From Rhizobium sp. FY34 (GTDB lineage: Bacteria > Pseudomonadota > Alphaproteobacteria > Rhizobiales > Rhizobiaceae): a stretch of 64,000 bases of DNA. The notes under the pieces were generated by a model. The model was not told the DNA's origin. It ran no database searches and saw nothing but the letters and a program-made list of their open reading frames with translations. The position numbers and the translations under genes were made by a program. This document shows positions 57,486 to 64,000 of this stretch, piece after piece (within the stretch, counting starts at the first letter, position 1; every line of letters starts with the position of its first letter). Location of the stretch: assembly GCF_005222845.1 (NCBI RefSeq), contig NZ_STFZ01000006.1, forward strand, positions 186,001 to 250,000, in the 5' to 3' direction.

Positions 57486-58421
57486 TCAGGCGCGCGGATG
57501 GGCACGGTCATAGACGTCGAGCAGCCGTGCCTGATCGACGCCGGTATAGACCTGCGTGGTCGACAGACTGGCATGGCCGAGCAGTTCCTGGATTGAGCGC
57601 AGGTCGCCGCCGCCGGCCAGAAGATGCGTGGCAAAGGAATGGCGAAGCGCATGCGGCGTGGCGCTGTCTGGCAGGCCCAGCGCACCGCGCAGCTTCTGCA
57701 TTTCACGCTGGATCACGCCAGGATTGAGCTTGCCGCCGCGCGCACCGCGAAACAGTGGCTCATCAGCGGCCAGATGATAGGGACAGAGCTTCTGATAGGC
57801 CGCAATAGCCTGGGGAACGATAGGCAGAAGCGGCACCAGCCGCGTCTTGCCACCCTTGCCGGTGACACGCAGCGTGGTTGCGCCTTGCGCCACATCGGCG
57901 GGCGTCAGGTCCAGCGCTTCGGAAATACGCAGACCGCAGCCGTAAAGCACGGTCAGGAGGGCTGCGTCGCGCGCGGCAATCCACGGTTCCTCATGCAATT
58001 GTGCCTGCGTCGTCACCAGTTCCAGCGCCTGTCGATCCGAAAGCGGCTTGGGCAGTGATTTGGGTTGTTTGGGGGCGCGGATGGCGCCGGCGGCTGCAGC
58101 ATTGGCAAGGCCATTGCGCTCCAGATAGCGCAGGAAGGAGCGAAGGCCGGCCAGATGCCGGCCGAGCGAGCGGGCGCCGGAGCCTTCGCGACGCCGCTGC
58201 GCCAGAAACGAGCGCAGATCCGCCGTGCGCAGCGTGTGGATATCGGAAAGCGTGGCCGGCCCGCCGAGATGGCGGGTGAGAAAAGCCAGGAACTGGCGCG
58301 TATCGCGCTCATAGGCTTCCAGCGTATTGGCAGCCAGACGCCGTTCGTTTCCAAGGTTTTCCAGCCACTGCCGGCGCTTGTCCAGAAGCTCTGGCGTTGC
58401 AAGGATGAGGATTTCGTTCAC
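57486..58421 (-). CDS. xerC: Tyrosine recombinase XerC
   Basis: This 311-residue enzyme resolves chromosome dimers at dif together with XerD. It has an N-terminal SAM-like DNA-binding domain and the full set of catalytic residues: Arg165 in GCGLRISEAL, Lys189 in GKGGKTR, His257 and Arg260 in HALRHSFATHLL, His283 in LGHASLSTTQ and the nucleophile Tyr292. No attachment site or cargo is nearby, so it is the housekeeping gene. Divergent from the acyltransferase gene by about 400 bases, next to priA as in other rhizobia. Confidence 0.92.
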   Translation of the reverse strand: MNEILILATPELLDKRRQWLENLGNERRLAANTLEAYERDTRQFLAFLTRHLGGPATLSDIHTLRTADLRSFLAQRRREGSGARSLGRHLAGLRSFLRYLERNGLANAAAAGAIRAPKQPKSLPKPLSDRQALELVTTQAQLHEEPWIAARDAALLTVLYGCGLRISEALDLTPADVAQGATTLRVTGKGGKTRLVPLLPIVPQAIAAYQKLCPYHLAADEPLFRGARGGKLNPGVIQREMQKLRGALGLPDSATPHALRHSFATHLLAGGGDLRSIQELLGHASLSTTQVYTGVDQARLLDVYDRAHPRA

Positions 58422-58827
58422 GGCATATCCGTTGACGTTCTGTTTCAGCGCTCCACATTGCTGCGCGTGGGGTTACCAATTCGCTAAGCCAAGGCGTTGT
58501 CATAGTTATACCAAGTGTCGATGATAGGAACCCATTGCGTGGGACCGGAGACGTTCATCCGGCAAGGAGCATACCGGAGAGCGATGCTTTTGGCATCGGT
58601 CGAGGATTGCGACATAGCCGGTGAACGAAATCCGGCCCATGCGAAGGACCGGGTGCTTTTGCCTCGCGGACGTTGTCGAAAATCCTCGCCGGACCGAAAG
58701 GTCCGACTGCGGTTTTCTCCTAGCCGGAAATCAAAATCGCTCCGGCGCAATAGGTTCGTATCATCGAGATTTGGTACTGGATCATACAGCGCTGTAATAG
58801 AATATGGATCAGTTGGCGGGAGACCCT
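58422..58827. other. 406-base non-coding stretch between xerC and the acyltransferase
   Basis: No convincing gene is seen: the open frames on both strands (58484-58750 and 58515-58841) have poor codon use and no recognisable motif. It holds a GNRA-looped hairpin, CGGACC-GAAA-GGTCCG at 58690-58705, and the promoter candidate below. Long enough for a small RNA on the plus strand. Confidence 0.5.
58771..58800 (+). promoter_or_regulatory. Predicted promoter of the acyltransferase gene, with palindrome
   Basis: TTGGTA (58771-58776) and TAATAG (58795-58800), 18 bases apart. The perfect palindrome ACAGCGCTGT (58786-58795) lies in the spacer, a position for a repressor. It would leave a leader of about 20 bases before the start at 58828. 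Confidence 0.35.
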
Positions 58828-59748
58828 ATGCAACGCCGTGAACCCATCTCCACCTTTGGCCAGTTCGCAGAAGCGATCTCGCTTGTATCCCAGGGCCGCC
58901 CCGGCCATATCGTCGATACGCTGATTGCCGAACGCGGCACACGGATCATCCACCATCCGCTCTGGCCGGTCATGCGGCCATTTCTCTATGCGCTGCTGCG
59001 CTATGGCAAGGCGATCGAATTTGCCAACGCAATCGAAAGCCTGTCCGGCTTCCAGTCCTTCGAGCATCTGAGTGATATCCTGCATCTGGATATCCGCGTG
59101 CACAATGCCGAGCGCATTCCAAGCTCCGGCGGCTTCATCCTCGTCAGCAACCACCCGACAGGCATTGCCGATGGCGTGGCGGTGTTTGACCTCTTGAAGG
59201 CCCACCGGCCGGACATGGTGTTCTTTGCCAATCGCGATGCCGTGCGCGTCAATCCGCGCTTTTCGGAAATGATCATTCCGGTGGAATGGCGCGAGCAGCA
59301 CAAGACGAAGCTGAAGGCCCGCGAAACGCTGAAGCTCACCCATCATGCAGTGGAAAAGGGCAAGGTCACCGTGCTGTTTCCCTCTGGCCGCATCGCCTAC
59401 TGGGATAATGGCCGGCTGAATGAGCGCCCGTGGAAGACGTCCGTCGTCAGCCTTGCCCGCAAATACAATCTGCCGATCCTGCCCATGCACATGAAGGCGC
59501 GCAATTCCGGCCTGTTCTACTGGTTTGCCAAATGGTCGACCGAACTGCGCGACATGACGGTTTTCTACGAGCTGTTGAACAAGAAGGGTGATCTCTTCGA
59601 TTTCACCATTGGCCAGATGATCCAGCCGGATGAACTGGAGGGGGATCCGGTCGAGGTGACGAGGGCGCTGGAGAAACACACGGTGCTTGACCTGGCATCT
59701 CAACCGGATGCGCGGTTTGTTCGCTTGGGAGAGAGTGTGCCCGCCTGA
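58828..59748 (+). CDS. Acyltransferase of the PlsC/OlsA-like superfamily
   Basis: This 306-residue protein has the acyltransferase block NHPTGIAD with His109 and Asp115 (an HX5D spacing, as in the NHPFGGLDG variants), then FFANRDAVRVNPRF and FPSGRIAYWD, which fit the glycerol-3-phosphate or lyso-ornithine acyltransferase superfamily. It would transfer an acyl chain to a lipid precursor at the membrane; no strong membrane helix is visible. ATG at 58828 has GGGAG before it; the frame is open 24 bases further upstream. priA starts 43 bases downstream. Confidence 0.8.
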   Translation: MQRREPISTFGQFAEAISLVSQGRPGHIVDTLIAERGTRIIHHPLWPVMRPFLYALLRYGKAIEFANAIESLSGFQSFEHLSDILHLDIRVHNAERIPSSGGFILVSNHPTGIADGVAVFDLLKAHRPDMVFFANRDAVRVNPRFSEMIIPVEWREQHKTKLKARETLKLTHHAVEKGKVTVLFPSGRIAYWDNGRLNERPWKTSVVSLARKYNLPILPMHMKARNSGLFYWFAKWSTELRDMTVFYELLNKKGDLFDFTIGQMIQPDELEGDPVEVTRALEKHTVLDLASQPDARFVRLGESVPA

Positions 59749-59791
59749 TTTCGGTTCCCTTTTGTTCCGCGTCGAGGCATGGTCCCGCGCC

Positions 59792-62011
59792 ATGGGAAAA
59801 GATTCGTCCGATCTCTTCGGCGCGCTGTTTGATGCGCCCAAGCTGAACCGATCCGTGCCGGTTCTGGTGCCCTTGCCGGTGCCGGAAGCCTATAGCTATG
59901 CCGTGCCGGAGGGCATGGCAGTGCAGTCGGGCTCTGTCGTACAGGTGCCGCTTGGTCCGCGCCAGGTGATCGGCGTTGTCTGGGATGGCGGAGAGGATCT
60001 GCGCCTTGACCCGAAGAAGCTGCGCCCCATCACGCTTGCATTCGATTGTCCGCCGCTGACAGTGGACATGCGCCGCTTCATCGATTGGGTCTCCTCCTAT
60101 ACGCTGTCGCCGCCGGGTCTGGTTGCCCGCATGGCGGTGCGTGCGCCGGCAGCGCTTGATCCGGAACCGATGGTGGAGGCCCTGCGCTTTCGCGGCGGCC
60201 AGCCGGAACGCTTGACACCGGCCCGTGCCCGCATCCTCGATCTTGTTACGGAAGACCTGCCCTGGACGCGCAGCGGCCTGTCGCATGCCGCCGGCGTGTC
60301 GCCCAGCGTCATCGATGGCCTCGTCAAGCAGGGCCTGTTCGAGACGGTTTTCCTGCCGCCGCCGCCGGTCGTGGCGCTGCCCGATCCGGATTATGTCGAA
60401 CCGCGCATCGAAGGTCCGCAGAAACAGGCAGCTTCGGAAATTGTCGAAAGCATGCAGGCTGGCGGCTTTTCCGCCTCGCTGATTGATGGCGTGACGGGAT
60501 CGGGCAAGACGGAGGTCTATTTCGAGGCCATCGCCGAGGCGCTACGCAAGGGCAAGCAGGTGCTGATCCTTCTGCCGGAAATCGCCCTGACCGCCAGCTT
60601 TCTGGAGCGTTTCCAGGATCGTTTTGGCGCAAAGCCTGCCGAATGGCATTCGGATCTGGCGCCGCGCATGCGCGAAAAGGTCTGGCGCGGGGTGGTGACG
60701 GGCGAGGTGCGTGTGGTGGCCGGCGCGCGCTCGGCGCTCTTCCTGCCGTTTGAGGAACTGGGCCTTATCGTTGTCGATGAGGAGCATGATCCGGCCTATA
60801 AGCAGGAGGACCGTGTCTTCTACAATGCCCGCGACATGGCCGTGGTGCGCGCCCGGATCGGTGATTTTCCGGTCGTGCTGGTCTCGGCCACGCCCTCCGT
60901 CGAAAGTCAGGTGAACGGCCAGACCGGACGCTATCACATGGTCCATCTTCCGACGCGCTTTGGCGATGCGGCCATGCCGGATCTGCATCTGGTCGACATG
61001 CGCCGTCATGCGCCAGAACGCGGCGGCTTTCTGTCGCCCGTGCTTCTGCGGGCGGTGAAGAGAACCCTCGAAAAGGGCCAGCAGGCCCTGCTCTTCCTCA
61101 ATCGGCGCGGCTATGCGCCGCTCACGCTCTGCCGCGTCTGTGGCCACCGGTTCCAATGCCCGCAATGTTCCAGCTGGCTGGTGGAACATCGTTTCAAGGA
61201 ACAGATCCAGTGCCATCAATGCGGCTATTCGGAAAGGACGCCGGAAGCCTGCCCGGAATGCGGCACGTTTGACCATCTGGTGGCCTGTGGCCCCGGTGTC
61301 GAGCGGATTGCCGAAGAGGTGGAAAAACATTTTCCCGATGCCCGCACCATCGTCATGTCCTCGGATCTTCTGGGCGGCGTCAAGCGTCTGCGGTTGGAAC
61401 TGGAAGCGATCGCCAAGGGCGAGGCGGATATCGTCATCGGCACGCAGCTGGTCGCCAAGGGGCATAATTTTCCGTTGATGACGCTGGTCGGCATTATCGA
61501 TGCCGATCTGGGTCTGGCCAATGGCGATCCGCGCGCGGCAGAGCGCACCTTCCAGCTCTTGAGCCAGGTCACCGGTCGTGCCGGGCGGACCGGCTTGAAA
61601 AGCCACGGACTTTTGCAAACCTATCAGCCGCAGCATCCGGTCATGCAGGCGATCGTATCCGGCGATGCCTCGGCCTTCTACGAGCGCGAGATTGGCGAAC
61701 GGGAAAAGGCCCTGCTGCCGCCGTTCGGTCGTCTCGCCTCCATCATCGTCTCTGCTGATTCGCGGGTCGATGCCGAAGCGCATGCGCGCGGGCTGCGCGC
61801 TGCCGCTCCACAGGTCTCCGGCATTGCCGTGCTGGGGCCGGCCGAAGCGCCGCTTGCGTTGGTGCGTGGCCGCCATCGCTTCCGGCTGCTGGTGCATGGG
61901 AGGCGCAACAGCGACATGCAGGCCTATCTGCGTCAGATGCTGGCCAATGGGCCGAAGGTGCGCGGCACGGTGCATGTGCAACTGGATGTCGATCCGCAAA
62001 GCTTTCTATGA
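59792..62011 (+). CDS. priA: Primosomal protein N' (PriA helicase)
   Basis: This 739-residue helicase restarts stalled replication forks. It has the N-terminal DNA-binding domain, Walker A VTGSGKTE at about 234-241, DEEHD, and the zinc-binding region at about 447-500 with CRVCGHRFQCPQC and CHQCGYS followed by CPECG, then the C-terminal helicase motifs GRAGRTG and Arg-rich end. ATG at 59792 is used; the frame is open 105 bases upstream. The following gene starts 62 bases later. Confidence 0.95.
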   Translation: MGKDSSDLFGALFDAPKLNRSVPVLVPLPVPEAYSYAVPEGMAVQSGSVVQVPLGPRQVIGVVWDGGEDLRLDPKKLRPITLAFDCPPLTVDMRRFIDWVSSYTLSPPGLVARMAVRAPAALDPEPMVEALRFRGGQPERLTPARARILDLVTEDLPWTRSGLSHAAGVSPSVIDGLVKQGLFETVFLPPPPVVALPDPDYVEPRIEGPQKQAASEIVESMQAGGFSASLIDGVTGSGKTEVYFEAIAEALRKGKQVLILLPEIALTASFLERFQDRFGAKPAEWHSDLAPRMREKVWRGVVTGEVRVVAGARSALFLPFEELGLIVVDEEHDPAYKQEDRVFYNARDMAVVRARIGDFPVVLVSATPSVESQVNGQTGRYHMVHLPTRFGDAAMPDLHLVDMRRHAPERGGFLSPVLLRAVKRTLEKGQQALLFLNRRGYAPLTLCRVCGHRFQCPQCSSWLVEHRFKEQIQCHQCGYSERTPEACPECGTFDHLVACGPGVERIAEEVEKHFPDARTIVMSSDLLGGVKRLRLELEAIAKGEADIVIGTQLVAKGHNFPLMTLVGIIDADLGLANGDPRAAERTFQLLSQVTGRAGRTGLKSHGLLQTYQPQHPVMQAIVSGDASAFYEREIGEREKALLPPFGRLASIIVSADSRVDAEAHARGLRAAAPQVSGIAVLGPAEAPLALVRGRHRFRLLVHGRRNSDMQAYLRQMLANGPKVRGTVHVQLDVDPQSFL

Positions 62012-62073
62012 GAATCAGCGCTCTCCTGCTAAGTCCGGCCAACCCCCAAAGACATTTCGATCCAGGATCCGGC

Positions 62074-62463
62074 ATGGAACTCTATTTCCCAAGCGAACTT
62101 CCCGAACAGCTGGCTTTCTTTGGTGCCGCAGCAGCGGCCCTTATCGGCCTTTTCCTTTTTCTCCTGCCGCAGACGGCCCTCAAGCTTGGCGGCTTTATGG
62201 TCGGTGAGGTGACGCCGGATGGCTATGCCGCAACACGCGCCAGCGGCGGGCTCTATCTAGGCCTTGCTCTTGCAGCCCTGCTTCTGGCGCAGGACTGGAC
62301 CTATCTGGCGCTTGGCGCCGCAATGGCCATGGCGGCGATTGGCCGTCTGCTCTCGGCGCTTTTGGACCGGGCTGTCACGCCGCGCAATATTGTCCTGGCT
62401 CTGCTTCAGGTTGTTGTCGGCGGCCTGCCGCTCGCTTACGTGCTCGGCTACTTCGCAGTCTGA
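62074..62463 (+). CDS. Small four-helix membrane protein (DUF4345-like)
   Basis: This 129-residue protein has four hydrophobic segments (residues 12-35, 50-70, 74-95 and 105-125), and a polar loop with VTPDGYAATRASGGLYLG. It resembles DUF4345 membrane proteins, of unknown function; this assignment is tentative. ATG at 62074 follows AGGATC; the frame is open 66 bases further upstream and overlaps priA there. Directly before the atp operon. Confidence 0.6.
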   Translation: MELYFPSELPEQLAFFGAAAAALIGLFLFLLPQTALKLGGFMVGEVTPDGYAATRASGGLYLGLALAALLLAQDWTYLALGAAMAMAAIGRLLSALLDRAVTPRNIVLALLQVVVGGLPLAYVLGYFAV

Positions 62464-62562
62464 GGGTGCGGCCAGTGCAGGCGGTCAACACGATTTGTGC
62501 ACAGATCGGCGCAGAATCGTCGCAAGCCCTTGCTTCTGAGGCTGTTTCGGGTGCTGCGCGTG

Positions 62563-62591
62563 TTGCGAGTCCCCACGTCCTATGCTAGACG
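62563..62591 (+). promoter_or_regulatory. Predicted promoter of the atp operon
   Basis: TTGCGA (62563-62568) and TAGACG (62586-62591) are 17 bases apart. The transcript would start near 62598, directly before the stem-loop at 62599. Confidence 0.4.
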
Positions 62592-62598
62592 AACCGCG

Positions 62599-62637
62599 AA
62601 TTTCGGAAAAAGGTTGAGGCTTGCCTCTGCCGAAATT
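62599..62637 (+). repeat. Nested stem-loop in the atp leader
   Basis: AATTTCGG (62599-62606) pairs with CCGAAATT (62630-62637); inside, GAGGC (62616-62620) pairs with GCCTC (62623-62627). Both stems are perfect. It lies 78 bases before the likely atpH start and, if the promoter is right, at the very 5' end of the transcript. Confidence 0.5.
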
Positions 62638-62714
62638 AAGAAAAAGAAGCAAATTCAAGCGTTTGTCTGACCTCCGAAAACAGGCCAGGCGCTTGAATGA
62701 AAATCAGGGAAATT

Positions 62715-63281
62715 GTGCCCGTGGCAGACACATCCCAGCGGACTTCCAGCGTTGCTGACCGTTACGCATCTTCCCTGTTCGAGCTTGCGCTCGAAGCAGG
62801 CGCTATCGATCAGGTGCGCGCAGATCTTGACCGTTTTCAGGCAATGATCGACGACAGCGATGATCTCAAGCGGCTGATCGCCAGCCCGGTCTTCTCATCC
62901 GAAGATCAGGCGCGTGCCATCGTTGCTTTGTCCGACAAGGCCGGCATCAAGGGTCTCGTCGCAAACTTCCTGAAGGTTGTCGCCGGCAACCGTCGCCTGT
63001 TTGCGCTGCCAGGCATGATTCGCGGTTACCGCGATATCGTCGCCCGTCATCGCGGTGAACTGACTGCCGAGGTCGTCTCGGCCCATGCGCTTTCGCAAGC
63101 GCAGGAAAACGAACTGAAGTCGGCGCTGAAGGGCGTGACGGGCAGGGATGTCTCTCTGGATGTCGCCGTCGATCCGTCGATTCTCGGTGGTCTGATCGTC
63201 AAGGTCGGGTCCCGCCAGATCGACACGTCTCTCCGCACCAAACTTTCCACCCTTAAGCTTGCACTGAAAGAGGTTGGCTGA
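62715..63281 (+). CDS. atpH: ATP synthase F1 delta subunit
   Basis: This 188-residue subunit links F1 to Fo through the peripheral stalk. It has [17 protein letters not shown] at the start, [19 protein letters not shown], and the C-terminal block [22 protein letters not shown], diagnostic of OSCP/delta. GTG at 62715 is preceded by AGGGA at 62705-62709 and gives the usual VPVADTS start; ATG at 62697 is an alternative. Its TGA stop overlaps the atpA start by one base. Confidence 0.93.
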   Translation: MPVADTSQRTSSVADRYASSLFELALEAGAIDQVRADLDRFQAMIDDSDDLKRLIASPVFSSEDQARAIVALSDKAGIKGLVANFLKVVAGNRRLFALPGMIRGYRDIVARHRGELTAEVVSAHALSQAQENELKSALKGVTGRDVSLDVAVDPSILGGLIVKVGSRQIDTSLRTKLSTLKLALKEVG

Positions 63282-64000
63282 TGGATATCCGCGCCGCGGA
63301 AATTTCCGCAATTCTGAAAGATCAAATCAAGAATTTCGGCCAGGAGGCTGAGGTCTCTGAAGTTGGTCAGGTTCTCTCCGTCGGTGACGGTATCGCCCGC
63401 GTCTATGGTCTGGACAATGTCCAGGCCGGCGAAATGGTCGAGTTTCCCGGTGGCATCCGCGGTATGGCGCTGAACCTCGAAGCCGACAATGTTGGCGTGG
63501 TTATCTTCGGCGCCGACCGTGACATCAAGGAAGGCGACACCGTCAAGCGGACCGGCGCTATCGTTGACGTGCCGATCGGCCCGGAACTTCTCGGCCGCGT
63601 CGTTGATGCGCTGGGCAACCCGATCGACGGCAAGGGCCCGATCAATGCGACCCGTCGTTCGCGCGTCGATGTCAAGGCTCCCGGTATCATTCCGCGCAAG
63701 TCGGTTCATGAGCCGATGTCGACCGGCCTCAAGGCCATCGACGCCCTGATCCCGGTTGGTCGCGGCCAGCGCGAGCTTGTCATCGGCGACCGCCAGACCG
63801 GCAAGACCGCCATCATTCTCGATACGATCCTGAACCAGAAGGCTATCCACGATAACGGCCCGGACGGCGAAAAGCTGTTCTGCGTGTACGTGGCTGTTGG
63901 TCAGAAGCGTTCGACCGTTGCTCAGTTCGTCAAGGTTCTCGAAGAGCGTGGCGCGCTGCAGTATTCGATCATCGTGGCGGCAACCGCCTCTGATCCGGCT
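63281..64000 (+). CDS. atpA: ATP synthase F1 alpha subunit, partial
   Basis: Only the first 240 residues are present; the gene runs past the right edge. It begins [20 protein letters not shown], has the beta-barrel domain, PIDGKGPI, and the nucleotide motif GDRQTGKT at 169-176. The alpha subunit binds non-catalytic nucleotide and carries regulatory sites in the F1 hexamer. The start ATG at 63281 overlaps the atpH stop. The rest of the operon (atpG, atpD, atpC) is expected beyond the window. Confidence 0.96.
   Translation, partial: MDIRAAEISAILKDQIKNFGQEAEVSEVGQVLSVGDGIARVYGLDNVQAGEMVEFPGGIRGMALNLEADNVGVVIFGADRDIKEGDTVKRTGAIVDVPIGPELLGRVVDALGNPIDGKGPINATRRSRVDVKAPGIIPRKSVHEPMSTGLKAIDALIPVGRGQRELVIGDRQTGKTAIILDTILNQKAIHDNGPDGEKLFCVYVAVGQKRSTVAQFVKVLEERGALQYSIIVAATASDPA

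Noticed and set aside
57486-58421. XerC as part of a mobile element or integron
   Set aside because: No att-like repeats, cargo genes or partial copies are near; the gene sits in a conserved housekeeping setting beside priA.
58515-58841. Plus-strand frame of 108 codons before the acyltransferase
   Set aside because: Many rare codons, a basic Arg/Ser-rich product without motif and overlap with the acyltransferase start; considered as a PilZ-like protein but the motifs are absent.

Overview
The window is a 64 kb piece of a GC-rich alphaproteobacterial chromosome, most likely from the family Rhizobiaceae (Rhizobium/Agrobacterium/Allorhizobium-like). This rests on recognised gene families and gene order: sdhCDAB; zapE-mdh-sucCD-sucAB-lpdA; hemCD-mic60-hemY; an IalB-family protein; an Inh/Omp19 lipoprotein; DUF2794; and an atpHA start. 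No rRNA, tRNA, insertion sequence, prophage, integron or CRISPR array was seen. About 66 protein genes are called. It is a core-genome region with tightly packed genes and few accessory features.

Layout. 1-8.4 kb: the end of a DUF1223 gene, DUF2794, a GNAT enzyme, a Bax-inhibitor-1 membrane protein, the ybbA-ybbP ABC exporter divergent from a tesA-like esterase, then ThpR, pterin dehydratase and YkvA. 8.6-17.8 kb: an IalB-family protein, rlmN, tenA, a LysE exporter, an unfamiliar 265-aa protein with a possible permuted papain-like active site, an SDR, a lone ParD antitoxin beside a scrap of ParE, argG, a MarR-Bcr/CflA pair and an unknown 161-aa protein. 17.9-28 kb: an M3 peptidase, a three-gene ABC-2 exporter, typA, a GNAT, ppa, yggT-yggU and an MFS transporter. 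28-34 kb, minus strand: hemC-hemD-mic60-hemY-terB-amidotransferase. 34-38 kb: tsaD-gpsA-yciI-EVE-ETF-beta methyltransferase, then a convergent secreted protein.

38.2-55 kb is the metabolic core. It holds succinate dehydrogenase (with a small secreted protein gene set between sdhA and sdhB), a lipoprotein inhibitor, zapE, malate dehydrogenase, succinyl-CoA ligase, and 2-oxoglutarate dehydrogenase E1 and E2. A MAPEG-LysE-SDR trio precedes the E3 gene lpdA. Together these encode the 2-oxoglutarate to succinate and malate to oxaloacetate steps of the TCA cycle and feed electrons to the respiratory chain. 55-64 kb: DUF2867, cytochrome b561, a TraB/GumN protein, xerC, an acyltransferase, priA, a small membrane protein and the start of the ATP synthase F1 operon (atpH, atpA cut by the window edge).

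The least explained signals are non-coding. Inverted repeats lie in the leaders of sdhC, atpH and the cytochrome b561 gene (the last covering the ribosome binding site), and three sit upstream of the ABC-2 operon. Among proteins, the 265-aa H/C protein, the sdhA-sdhB insert, the CTG-started methyltransferase and the ParD/ParE remnant deserve a second look. I found no clear new multi-gene system. All family assignments come from reading motifs by eye; no database search was possible.
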